This document shows, one piece after another, positions 1-6,973 of a stretch of 16,820 nt of DNA (the first letter of the stretch is position 1; every line of letters starts with the position of its first letter). Under the pieces are notes generated by a model. That model was given only the letters and a program-made list of their open reading frames with translations. It did not search any database and was not told the origin of the DNA. The position numbers and the translations under genes are program-made. This stretch comes from Acidobacteriota bacterium (GTDB lineage Bacteria; Acidobacteriota; UBA6911; JACQSX01), in assembly GCA_016199665.1 (NCBI GenBank), contig JACQGG010000100.1:1-16820 (forward strand). The letters run 5' to 3'.

Positions 1-2
1 CG

Positions 3-1271
3 CAGTTGCTCAAGCGCAAACAGATGCTCGCCCGGAAGAGCCCGATCGACCACGGGGCGTCGTGGTGCTGGGTGGAGGGGCTGGTCAACATCGAAAGACT
101 GACCAGTCTTTCACCTCCGGAGGTGCGGAAGCGGCGGGACCGGCAGAAGCAGGGCCTGTTTCCCACCTGGCTTGCCACCAACCACTTCTGCGGGGAAGGA
201 TTCTGGTTTTGGGTCATACCGCTGCATGGGAAGACAAGCCTGGGGGTGGTTTATGACAAGGCCACATTTCCCGCCGACCAGGTCTCCACGGCGGAAAAAT
301 TAATCGAGTGGGCGTGCCGCCAGTTCCCGTTGTTTGAACCCGATCTGCCCCGCCGGAGGATCCTCGACAGCGCGCGCTTCGTGGATTACGCCTATGACTG
401 CCAGCAGACGATCAGCCCGGCCAAGTGGGCGATGAGCGGGATGTCGGGGCGATTCAGCGATCCGCTCTACAGCCCCGGCTCGGATTTGATCGCGTTCTAC
501 AACAGCATGATCGTGGACGCGATCCTTGAACGCGACCCGGACCGGCTGCGCAGGAAATGTGAGCTTTACGAGCCTCTGATGAACGTGCTTTACCAGGCTT
601 ATGTCCCCAGCTATGCCGTCAGCTACGATGTCCTGGGCGATCAGGAGGTTTTCACCTTGAAGTATGCGTGGGAGCTGGCCGTCTACTTCGGCTTTTACGC
701 TTTTCCCTTCATCAACGATCTCTTCACCGATCCCCGCTTTATTCCCCACTTCTTCCGCAAGTTCGCGCTGCTCGGCCCCGTCAACCGGAACCTGCAGCAA
801 TTCCTGAGCGACTATTATCAATGGAAGAAGGAAAAGAGAGTCCGGCTGCGCCAGACGGCCAACGATTTCAAAGAGCTGACGCCTCTCAAGATGGCCGAAA
901 TGACCTACTACCAGGTCGCGTCCGGCCTGGACGAGGCGCAGTCCTTCATGGACGACCAGTTGAAGAGCCTCAGAGAATTCGCGCGCTTTATCGCCGCCTA
1001 CGTTGCTTCGATGGTTCTGCAGGACCCCAGGGCGCTCTTGAACCGCTCCTTTGTCGAAAGCATCAAGCTTCGAGAGCTGCGCTTCGACCCGGAGCAATTG
1101 CAGGCCCGCTATGCCGCGCACGCCGCCTGCAGCGAGTCCTACCCCTGGACTCTGGACCCCTTCGCGATGGAGAAGTTCCGCGACGCATCCTGGGTGGAGG
1201 CCGCGGCTGGCATGACACGCCGGGCGTCGGAACAGACTCCATCAGAAACCATAACGCCCGGGGTGGGGTAA
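3..1271 (+). CDS. Flavin-dependent halogenase-like FAD oxidoreductase, C-terminal part (5' end off window)
   Basis: The frame is open to the left edge, so the gene starts outside the window; the TTG at 6 is not a credible start. About 421 residues remain, ending in TAA. Two hallmarks of the tryptophan-halogenase branch of FAD monooxygenases are visible. One is W-F-W-V-I-P near residues 67-72 (the WxWxIP motif that separates halogenases from monooxygenases). The other is F-S-D-P-L-Y-S-P-G near 150-158 (the FxxPxxSxG motif lining the halide tunnel). The first residues (LLKRKQMLARK) resemble the segment just after the FAD-domain sheet in this family, so the GxGxxG nucleotide fold and catalytic lysine should lie upstream and cannot be checked. 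Family members chlorinate or brominate aromatic substrates with FADH2 from a separate reductase; neither a reductase nor a biosynthetic cluster is seen here. It could instead be a related non-halogenating oxidoreductase. Confidence 0.75.
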   Translation, partial: QLLKRKQMLARKSPIDHGASWCWVEGLVNIERLTSLSPPEVRKRRDRQKQGLFPTWLATNHFCGEGFWFWVIPLHGKTSLGVVYDKATFPADQVSTAEKLIEWACRQFPLFEPDLPRRRILDSARFVDYAYDCQQTISPAKWAMSGMSGRFSDPLYSPGSDLIAFYNSMIVDAILERDPDRLRRKCELYEPLMNVLYQAYVPSYAVSYDVLGDQEVFTLKYAWELAVYFGFYAFPFINDLFTDPRFIPHFFRKFALLGPVNRNLQQFLSDYYQWKKEKRVRLRQTANDFKELTPLKMAEMTYYQVASGLDEAQSFMDDQLKSLREFARFIAAYVASMVLQDPRALLNRSFVESIKLRELRFDPEQLQARYAAHAACSESYPWTLDPFAMEKFRDASWVEAAAGMTRRASEQTPSETITPGVG

Positions 1272-1340
1272 CGGGGAGCGGGGCTCAGGTTAGTTAAATT
1301 AGCTACTTTCCGGTCCATCAACAATTACTTTCTTGAGCTC

Positions 1341-1545
1341 ACCGCCGAGGCGCCGAGGGCACAGAGCTTGCTTAGCGCGGCATTGTTCTCCGCGTATCCT
1401 CTGCGACCTCTGCGTAGCAACTTGGTAACTTGTTGTTTTTTTGCAAAGTTTTTTTGCCGCGGAGGCGCCGAGGACGCGGAGGCGGCGCAGAGAAAAAACC
1501 TCCGCGCATTCTCTGCGATCTCTGCGTCTCCCCGTTGAGGGCGGA
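1341..1545. repeat. Two tandem copies of a CGCCGAGG / CTCTGCG dispersed repeat
   Basis: The first copy begins with accgccgaggcgccgaggg (1341-1359) and reaches ctctgcgacctctgcgta (1400-1417). The second begins with gccgcggaggcgccgagga (1455-1473) and reaches ctctgcgatctctgcgtc (1511-1528), a period of roughly 112 bases. Each unit has a CGCxGAG-rich left half and a CTCTGCG-rich right half, so each can fold back on itself. The short words and partial self-complementarity point to a non-coding, mobile or palindromic repeat family. The family recurs at 6610-6716. Confidence 0.65.
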
Positions 1546-1627
1546 TCCAGTGCCCCTCACAACAAGATCTTGGGTTGCGGCTACGGCGCGCGAAATCTCT
1601 GCGTTGAGCGCGGATCCACTGCCGTTC
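1527..1627. repeat. Direct repeat GTTGAGxGCGGATCCAxTGCC
   Basis: The word gttgagggcggatccagtgc at 1534-1553 recurs as gttgagcgcggatccactgc at 1603-1622 with two mismatches in 20 bases. The second copy is preceded by tctctgcg, as in the larger repeat family, so this is probably a duplicated end of that repeat. No coding function is seen. Confidence 0.55.
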
Positions 1628-1784
1628 AGAACCAGGTGTGGGCCTGATTTTCGGGACCTCAATTTCTCTTGCCAGCCTCGTTTTCATGGAGTTTGGCAAC
1701 ACATGGCGCCGACAGCGGTCCCACCGACATCCGATACCCGACACCGGTCACCCAACCCTGTCCCCCGCCCTGTCCCCCCAACTC

Positions 1785-3476
1785 TTATTTCCCAACCAGC
1801 CCCTTGTCCTCGTCCACGACATAGAACTTATCTGCCGCCACATCTTTGAATTCCTGCTTCTTGCCGCTGGGCCAGTAGACCTCCAGGCGCTCGATCTTGG
1901 GCGCGCTTCCCAGGCCGAACACCAGCGGCAACTGGCTCTGGCTGCAGTAACTGGATCCGCTGTGGACCATCTGCTGCTGCATCCGGCCTCCCACAAGCGT
2001 CTTGACCAGCGTCCCGATCCCGTCGCGATTGCTGCGCGCGCCGCGGGTCTGAAGGCTGATCCAATGGCTGCCGCCGGCGCTCTGATTCTCGAAAAGATAA
2101 GCCGGCCCGTTGTTGGTGGTGACCAGCAGGTCCAGGTCGCCGTCGCGATCGAAGTCCCCGTAGGCGGCGCCGCGCGCCACCTTGGGCCGGGCAAACTCGG
2201 CGCCCGCCTGCAGGGCGACGTCGGTGAACTGCTTTCGGGTGCGATTCCAGAACAAGTGCGGCGGCTGCGCGTAGGTGACCCGCTTTTGAACTTTGTTGAT
2301 GTCATTTTCCACGTGGCCGTTGGCGACATAAATGTCCTGCCAGCCGTCCAAGTCAAAATCAAAAAAGAACGCTCCAAAAGCCAGCGTCAGCAGGCTCGCC
2401 TGGCCCACGGTCGAGGTGGGGGCTTCATCGATAAACAGGCCATTCCCCTCGTTGTGGTAGAGCGCCAGCATCTCGTTGGAGAAGTTTCCGATGACCAGGC
2501 TGAAATTACCGCTCCCGTCGTAGTCGCCTGCGTCGACGCCCATGGCGCCGCGGGCAACCCCGTCTTCGCTGAACGCCACGCCTGCCGCAATTCCTTTTTC
2601 GGTGAAGGCGCCGTTTCCATTGTTCTGGTAGAGCTTATTGGGCTGTGTATCGTTGGCGACGAACAGATCCGGCCAGCCGTCCCGATTGAAGTCCAGGACA
2701 CAAACTCCCAGACCCTTGCTGGCCGCGTCGTATAGACCCGCCTTTCGTGTCACGTCCGAGAACGTCCCGTTGCGCTCGTTGCGGTAGAGACGGCTGCTGA
2801 CTCCCGGATAGGACTCCGGCGTGCAGTAGGACTTGTTGGTGCCGTCCAGGGTGCAGAAAATATCCTTCTCCCGGCTCCAGACCACGTAATTGGCCACATA
2901 CAGATCGAGCCATCCATCCTTGTCGTAGTCAAACCAGGCGGCGCTGGTGCCAAAGTCGGAATTCCCGACTCCGCTCCGGTCGGTCACGTCCGTAAACGTC
3001 TCGTTCCCGTTGTTGCGGAAAAGCTTGCCGCCGTTGAGCGCTGACACATAGACGTCGGATTTCCCGTCGTTGTCAAAGTCACCCGCGGCGACCCCCATTC
3101 CATACAGCTCCACGGCAAGGCCTGCCGCCCGCGTCACGTCAACGAACCTCTTGCCGCCCGAGTTCTTGTAGAGCGTCATGTAACTGGGAGTCTTACCGCT
3201 TCCCGGCCAGTGGGTGCTGTTGACCAGTAGAATGTCCTGGTAGCCATCCCCGTTAAAGTCAAAAAAGGCGCCGCCGCTCCCCATGGTCTCGGGCAGGTAT
3301 TTCTTCCCCGCCGCGCCCGAGTTGTGCACAAATTGAATCCCCGCGGCGCGGGTCACATCCACGAAACGAAACGACGGCCCGGACTTCTGCGCCAAGCCGG
3401 CGCCGGGCAGCCGCGGCAAGCAGACCATGGCGCCGCCCAGGCACAAAAAGACAATGAGGGTCCTTCCTAACCGCAT
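1785..3476 (-). CDS. Exported FG-GAP/VCBS repeat protein with C-terminal ASPIC/UnbV domain (CRTAC1-like)
   Basis: The ATG at 3476 is preferred over the upstream in-frame TTG at 3509 because GGGAG sits 7 bases before it and a signal peptide starts there (MRLGRTLIVFLCLGG, cleavage after about residue 29). The mature protein carries seven FG-GAP/VCBS repeats with calcium-binding-type D-x-D/N-x-D-G loops near residues 73, 133, 183, 262, 319, 373 and 441. The fifth (DYDGSG) is degenerate. The C-terminus from about 483 to 545 matches the ASPIC/UnbV domain: R-D-G-I-G, then V-H-S-G-S-S-Y-C-S-Q, F-G-L-G, and L-E-V-Y-W-P-S-G. Such proteins fold as extracellular beta-propellers; their biochemical role is mostly unknown. 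The gene starts 39 bases after the cytochrome gene on the same strand, so it is probably co-transcribed with it. The product identity is firm, the function is not. Confidence 0.9.
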   Translation of the reverse strand: MRLGRTLIVFLCLGGAMVCLPRLPGAGLAQKSGPSFRFVDVTRAAGIQFVHNSGAAGKKYLPETMGSGGAFFDFNGDGYQDILLVNSTHWPGSGKTPSYMTLYKNSGGKRFVDVTRAAGLAVELYGMGVAAGDFDNDGKSDVYVSALNGGKLFRNNGNETFTDVTDRSGVGNSDFGTSAAWFDYDKDGWLDLYVANYVVWSREKDIFCTLDGTNKSYCTPESYPGVSSRLYRNERNGTFSDVTRKAGLYDAASKGLGVCVLDFNRDGWPDLFVANDTQPNKLYQNNGNGAFTEKGIAAGVAFSEDGVARGAMGVDAGDYDGSGNFSLVIGNFSNEMLALYHNEGNGLFIDEAPTSTVGQASLLTLAFGAFFFDFDLDGWQDIYVANGHVENDINKVQKRVTYAQPPHLFWNRTRKQFTDVALQAGAEFARPKVARGAAYGDFDRDGDLDLLVTTNNGPAYLFENQSAGGSHWISLQTRGARSNRDGIGTLVKTLVGGRMQQQMVHSGSSYCSQSQLPLVFGLGSAPKIERLEVYWPSGKKQEFKDVAADKFYVVDEDKGLVGK

Positions 3477-3515
3477 TCTAAAACTCCCTTTATTTTTGAC
3501 TGTGAGCAAGCGTTC

Positions 3516-6500
3516 TCAGTAACCTGAGCTTCCCGCACCTTGCAGAAGCGACACGCGCGGCCGGGCGGCTTTCGCCGCATCGGCGCGTCGGGACTGGCTG
3601 TCCGCCGTCGCCTGCACCGCCTGCTTATAGGAACCAGAAGCGGGCGATTTCTTGTCGATGTACTCCAGCGCATTGTCGTGGACATGGATCGATTGCCGCT
3701 CATTGTTGTCGTGCTCGTTCAGGCGCCGGTAATTTCCAGTGATGAACTGAGAGGCCTCATCCGCCTTGAAGCGCTGATAGAGCTTCTGCTCGCGCAGGGC
3801 GTTGGCCTCATCTCCCAGCCCCTGGTAGCACAGCATCAGGTTATAGTGCGCCTGCAAATCTTCCATGTCGATCGCCAGCGTCTGTTTGAACTCCTCGATC
3901 GCCTTTCGAAAATCCCTCTTCAGGAACAAGATTCTGCCGGCCTGGTTGCGCACCACACGATCCCGCGGAAACAGAGCCAGCGCCTTTCTAAAGTGGTCCA
4001 GAGCTTGATCATACTTGCCCTGCGCCTTGAGCGTCAGGCCATAAAAGAAATGGGCCTTGGGAAGCTCAGGGGCCAACTGCAGCGCCTTGGCCAAATACTC
4101 CTGGGCTCCTTCCGGATTCCCTTCCTGCACACGCACCCGCGCCACGTTGACCCAGCCGTCGGCGTACTGAGGCTCGATCTGTGTGACCTGCTGGAACACC
4201 CACTCTGCGCCCTTGAGGTCTCCTTGAAGCAGCAGGCCGATTCCGAAGTCATTCCAGCGTTCGCGGTCCTGCATCCGCGCCTCCGACTCCCGATCCAACT
4301 TTTCCACAACCAGAACGCTCCGGGTATCCTGCGCCATCATCACAATGGGAAGATCGGGGATTTCCTTGAGCTTGCCGCTCACCTTGGAGGTGTCTCCGGC
4401 AAAAATCCAGCGCCCGTCGTCGTGGGCGGCAGTCAGCGAAAAGTTCGGCTGGTTCGGATCCCGCACCCCGGCGTAAGCCCACTGGGTGTTCCACCACGCA
4501 AACTTCCGGTAGTTGACCTTGGCCGTGAGGCGGATCTTCCCGCGCGCGTTCTTGGGAACTTTCATGCGGAAGTGAACCGTGTCGGCGGCCCCCGGCGGAA
4601 TCAGCCGGACATAGAGAACCGAACGGGTGGACCAGGCGTTCCGCTTGTTGATCAGATTTCCGTGCTCATCCAGTTGAAGCGATTTATAGAAGTGCGCCCC
4701 CGGCTCCACCGGACCCTTGCGCCCGCTTCCCGGCTCATCCTGCGTTAAGCCGCTCCAGTAAAAAACGTTGCCCTTTTCATCCTCCCCCTTCAGTTCCGTC
4801 CAGACGTCAAACGCATCGACCGTGCCGCCGGGAAAGAAATGGCCCACGTTCCGCGTTCGCACAACCACGTGGACCGTCAGGGCCTCACCGGCACGCACCG
4901 GGGTCCCTTCAGCGGCCAGAGGAGCTACCAGCTTGGCTGGATCCGTGAGAGAGCCCGTGGAAGCCACTGACACCATCGCCTCTTCCCCTACGGCAAAAGT
5001 ACTCGACAGGGGCGCTTCCTCGGCGGAACGGCGCCGGGCCGGCGTCTCGGCCCGCTGGACCTGTCCTCCCTCATGGGTAATCCCGAAAATGTCAACCGTG
5101 ACCTGCTTGGCGGTTAGGAAGTCTTGCACCGCCTTCAACTGCTCGGCATCCTGGTTGGCGGTCGGCAAAGCGGTGTTGGCTCCGGGAAAACGATGCGAGT
5201 GGATCTTGCCTCCTATATTTCCCGCGTCCTGGGAGTCGACCTCCGGCATGTGGCACCCGACGCACTTCTTGGACTCTTTGGGATAGTAAAAGGAGCGGGC
5301 GCCCTGACCGGATACCCCGCTGGCCTGCCAGTTGTCGTAATCATTAAAACCCCGAAACCAACGGTAGTTGTTGACTGGAATGTCCAGGTGCACCTTGTGG
5401 CAGGACGAGCAGAACTCCGCCGTATTGCCGCGCACAAACGGTTTCAGAAATGTCTTGCGATGGGGCTTGGGGTTGACGCGCACCACAAAATCGTGCAGCC
5501 CCTTGATGAAAGGATTCTTGCTGACCGCCAGATCGTGAAGCGGCGGGTACTCGATAACAAAACCGCCGTTGCCCATCGTGTCATTCACCTGCACGATGCT
5601 GTGGCAGGAGGTGCAGGCCAGTCCCGCCTGCGCCTCCGGAGTATCGATCTGTTCCTTGATGGGCTTTTCAAATCTTCCGTTGAAGAAGACCGCATGATCG
5701 TGGCAGCCGGCGCACCACTTGGAAGGCGACGTGCCCACTACGTCCTGCATGTACTCTATGGATTTCCGATACCACTGGTTGTTGAAGGATGAAAAATGAT
5801 GCGCCGAAGAGTTCCACTGCTGAAAGATGTCGGGATGGCAGCCCGACCCGGCGCAGGAATCCGAATGCATAAAGAAGTTGGCCGGAATGATCTTGCCCAC
5901 GGTCGTGTTGGAACTGGAAGGGAAAAAAGGACCGCCCTTTCCCGCTTCCTCCTCCATGGACAAAGGAGTGCGCAATTCATTGGTGATGGTTTCGGCAGGA
6001 TTCGGAAAAAAGTACTGATAGCTTCCTGCGGCCGCCGGCAAGAGCGCCGCCAGCACAACCAAGGCCGGCGCGGGGCGATGGGACAGCCGGGTCATCACTA
6101 CGGTCGGTTCGCAAAACTCATCGTTGCCCCGCAACGCGGACCGCCGTCGCAACAATACCGACGCCAGCCAGATTACCGCGCCCGCAGCCGACAACCCGAT
6201 GTGAACGTTCACCCAAACCATGTTGGCCCGAACCGCACCCGCAAACGTGAGCCAGACACCCAGGGCGCCGCCTGCAAGGAAAAGCAAACAGGCGATCCTT
6301 CGTGCGACGCTGGAACAGAGCTTGCGCCATAGCAACAGGCAAACCCCCACCATCAGCCATCCCACTCCGACGTGAATCAGGATGTTGATCACATACAGAA
6401 TTGTGGGATCGGAGAACGAGAACAGATAGCTGCTGTTCAGCAGGAAGAGCGCCAGCAGCCACACCGCGCCTTTCGTCAGCGTAAGGTCTGCAAATCTCAT
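3516..6500 (-). CDS. Membrane-anchored multiheme c-type cytochrome with C-terminal TPR domain
   Basis: I start this 994-residue protein at the ATG at 6500 (MRFADLTLTKG). The frame runs on to 6737, but that extension is Arg-rich translation of the 6610-6716 repeat. Hydrophobic segments lie near residues 9-26, 34-58, 68-90, 95-116 and 145-162. A periplasmic heme region follows with CAGSGCH (216-222, a CX4CH motif), CAGCH (263-267), CTSCH (296-300), CSSCH (364-368) and CVGCH (413-417), plus many histidines for axial ligation. The pattern C-H-P-D-x3-Q-W-x2-S-A-H-H resembles cytochrome c554-type modules. A beta-rich part with V-G-H-F-F-P-G-G (about 552-559) is followed by about five TPRs (748-910) and a polar tail. 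It is likely an electron-transfer or redox protein of the cell envelope; its partner oxidoreductase is not in the window. It probably heads an operon with the FG-GAP gene. Confidence 0.88.
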   Translation of the reverse strand: MRFADLTLTKGAVWLLALFLLNSSYLFSFSDPTILYVINILIHVGVGWLMVGVCLLLWRKLCSSVARRIACLLFLAGGALGVWLTFAGAVRANMVWVNVHIGLSAAGAVIWLASVLLRRRSALRGNDEFCEPTVVMTRLSHRPAPALVVLAALLPAAAGSYQYFFPNPAETITNELRTPLSMEEEAGKGGPFFPSSSNTTVGKIIPANFFMHSDSCAGSGCHPDIFQQWNSSAHHFSSFNNQWYRKSIEYMQDVVGTSPSKWCAGCHDHAVFFNGRFEKPIKEQIDTPEAQAGLACTSCHSIVQVNDTMGNGGFVIEYPPLHDLAVSKNPFIKGLHDFVVRVNPKPHRKTFLKPFVRGNTAEFCSSCHKVHLDIPVNNYRWFRGFNDYDNWQASGVSGQGARSFYYPKESKKCVGCHMPEVDSQDAGNIGGKIHSHRFPGANTALPTANQDAEQLKAVQDFLTAKQVTVDIFGITHEGGQVQRAETPARRRSAEEAPLSSTFAVGEEAMVSVASTGSLTDPAKLVAPLAAEGTPVRAGEALTVHVVVRTRNVGHFFPGGTVDAFDVWTELKGEDEKGNVFYWSGLTQDEPGSGRKGPVEPGAHFYKSLQLDEHGNLINKRNAWSTRSVLYVRLIPPGAADTVHFRMKVPKNARGKIRLTAKVNYRKFAWWNTQWAYAGVRDPNQPNFSLTAAHDDGRWIFAGDTSKVSGKLKEIPDLPIVMMAQDTRSVLVVEKLDRESEARMQDRERWNDFGIGLLLQGDLKGAEWVFQQVTQIEPQYADGWVNVARVRVQEGNPEGAQEYLAKALQLAPELPKAHFFYGLTLKAQGKYDQALDHFRKALALFPRDRVVRNQAGRILFLKRDFRKAIEEFKQTLAIDMEDLQAHYNLMLCYQGLGDEANALREQKLYQRFKADEASQFITGNYRRLNEHDNNERQSIHVHDNALEYIDKKSPASGSYKQAVQATADSQSRRADAAKAARPRVSLLQGAGSSGY

Positions 6501-6609
6501 CACCCTAAAGCCCCCCCCAGTGGAATAAGCTCTTAATGTTAACACGGCGCAAACGACATCGTGCTCGCGATCGTGCTCGGGCCGTCCCGAAATAAGAGCA
6601 GGATCCCAG

Positions 6610-6716
6610 TCATGGCAAGCTCCGCGACCTCTCCGCGACCTCTGCGTCTCTGCGTTGAACAAAGGGTGACGCGCAACGCAGAGACGCAGAGACCGCAGAG
6701 TCTTCGCAGAGGCAAC
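6610..6716. repeat. Dispersed inverted repeat with 18-base perfect arms
   Basis: The arm ctctgcgtctctgcgttg (6640-6657) is the exact reverse complement of caacgcagagacgcagag (6674-6691), with a 16-base loop. Outside the perfect arms the symmetry continues imperfectly, as gcgacctctccgcgacc on the left and accgcagagtcttcgcagagg on the right. The words are those of the repeat at 1341-1545, so this is a second locus of the same family. It lies about 110 bases upstream of the cytochrome start and could be mistaken for its N-terminal coding sequence. Confidence 0.8.
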
Positions 6717-6876
6717 CCGGAGACACCACCCCCGCACTGCTCAAGCAACTCAAGATCCAACTTTCACAAAGCGTGGGATATCAGTTGTAAAGTGGCCTAA
6801 ATTATTGAAATAGCATGTACCCCGGGGACTCCGAATTCCAACCAGAGACAAGCTTCTCGCCCATAAAACATATGAG

Positions 6877-6896
6877 AAACGCCGGGCAAACGCCGG
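6877..6896. promoter_or_regulatory. Candidate operator: direct repeat AAACGCCGG, 11-base period
   Basis: The word aaacgccgg occurs at 6877-6885 and again at 6888-6896, separated by two bases, so the copies face the same side of the helix. It ends 19 bases upstream of the proposed -35 box of the kinase gene, a usual place for an activator. The binding protein is unknown. Confidence 0.35.
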
Positions 6897-6915
6897 TTGC
6901 AGTTGTTCTAAGAAA

Positions 6916-6945
6916 TTGACACAACGCCCTTTTTGGAAATAACAT
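6916..6945 (+). promoter_or_regulatory. Sigma-70-like promoter of the kinase/regulator operon
   Basis: A perfect TTGACA at 6916-6921 is followed, 18 bases on, by TAACAT at 6940-6945 (four of six matches to TATAAT). Transcription would start near 6952, giving a leader of about 22 bases before the ATG at 6974. No Shine-Dalgarno sequence is evident before that ATG. Sigma-factor preference in this lineage is assumed, not known. Confidence 0.45.
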
Positions 6946-6973
6946 TCAGTCCAGTCGTTAAATCTTAGATTCT

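Larger units (their letters stand above)
1272..1784. other. 513-base intergenic region full of degenerate repeats, no gene
   Basis: This gap lies between the halogenase-like gene and the end of the FG-GAP gene. No frame in it reads like a protein; the open frames consist of repeat-derived Arg/Pro/Ser-rich translation. It holds two copies of a CCGCxGAGGCGCCGAGG...CTCTGCG unit, a degenerate third piece and a short GTCGG/CTGTCCCC-rich tail, annotated separately. I see no hairpin followed by a T run that would end either flanking transcript. Confidence 0.7.
6501..6973. other. Divergent regulatory region between cytochrome and kinase genes
   Basis: No gene is supported in this 473-base stretch. 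Reading left to right it holds a 10-base direct repeat (atcgtgctcg at 6558-6567 and 6570-6579), the inverted dispersed repeat (6610-6716), a 9-base direct repeat with an 11-base period (6877-6896), and a sigma-70-like promoter for the kinase (6916-6945). For the cytochrome operon I see no convincing promoter on the minus strand. Confidence 0.6.

Noticed and set aside
300..1121. Long minus-strand open frame (273 codons) over the halogenase-like gene
   Set aside because: It is the antisense of a recognised coding frame and shows no family features; GC-rich codon use leaves such frames open by chance.
1341..1545. CRISPR-like reading of the repeats
   Set aside because: There are only two degenerate copies, no constant spacer length and no cas genes.
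1638..2735. Plus-strand open frame of 365 codons over the FG-GAP gene
   Set aside because: It is the shadow of a gene with seven clear FG-GAP repeats on the other strand.
3540..4748. Plus-strand open frame of 402 codons opposite the cytochrome TPR region
   Set aside because: The minus strand encodes coherent TPRs; the plus frame is Leu/Val/Gln-rich with no motif.
6545..6570. Possible minus-strand sigma-54 promoter (GCACG...TTTGC) for the cytochrome operon
   Set aside because: The GG at -24 is missing and the spacing between CACG and TTGC is seven bases instead of four.
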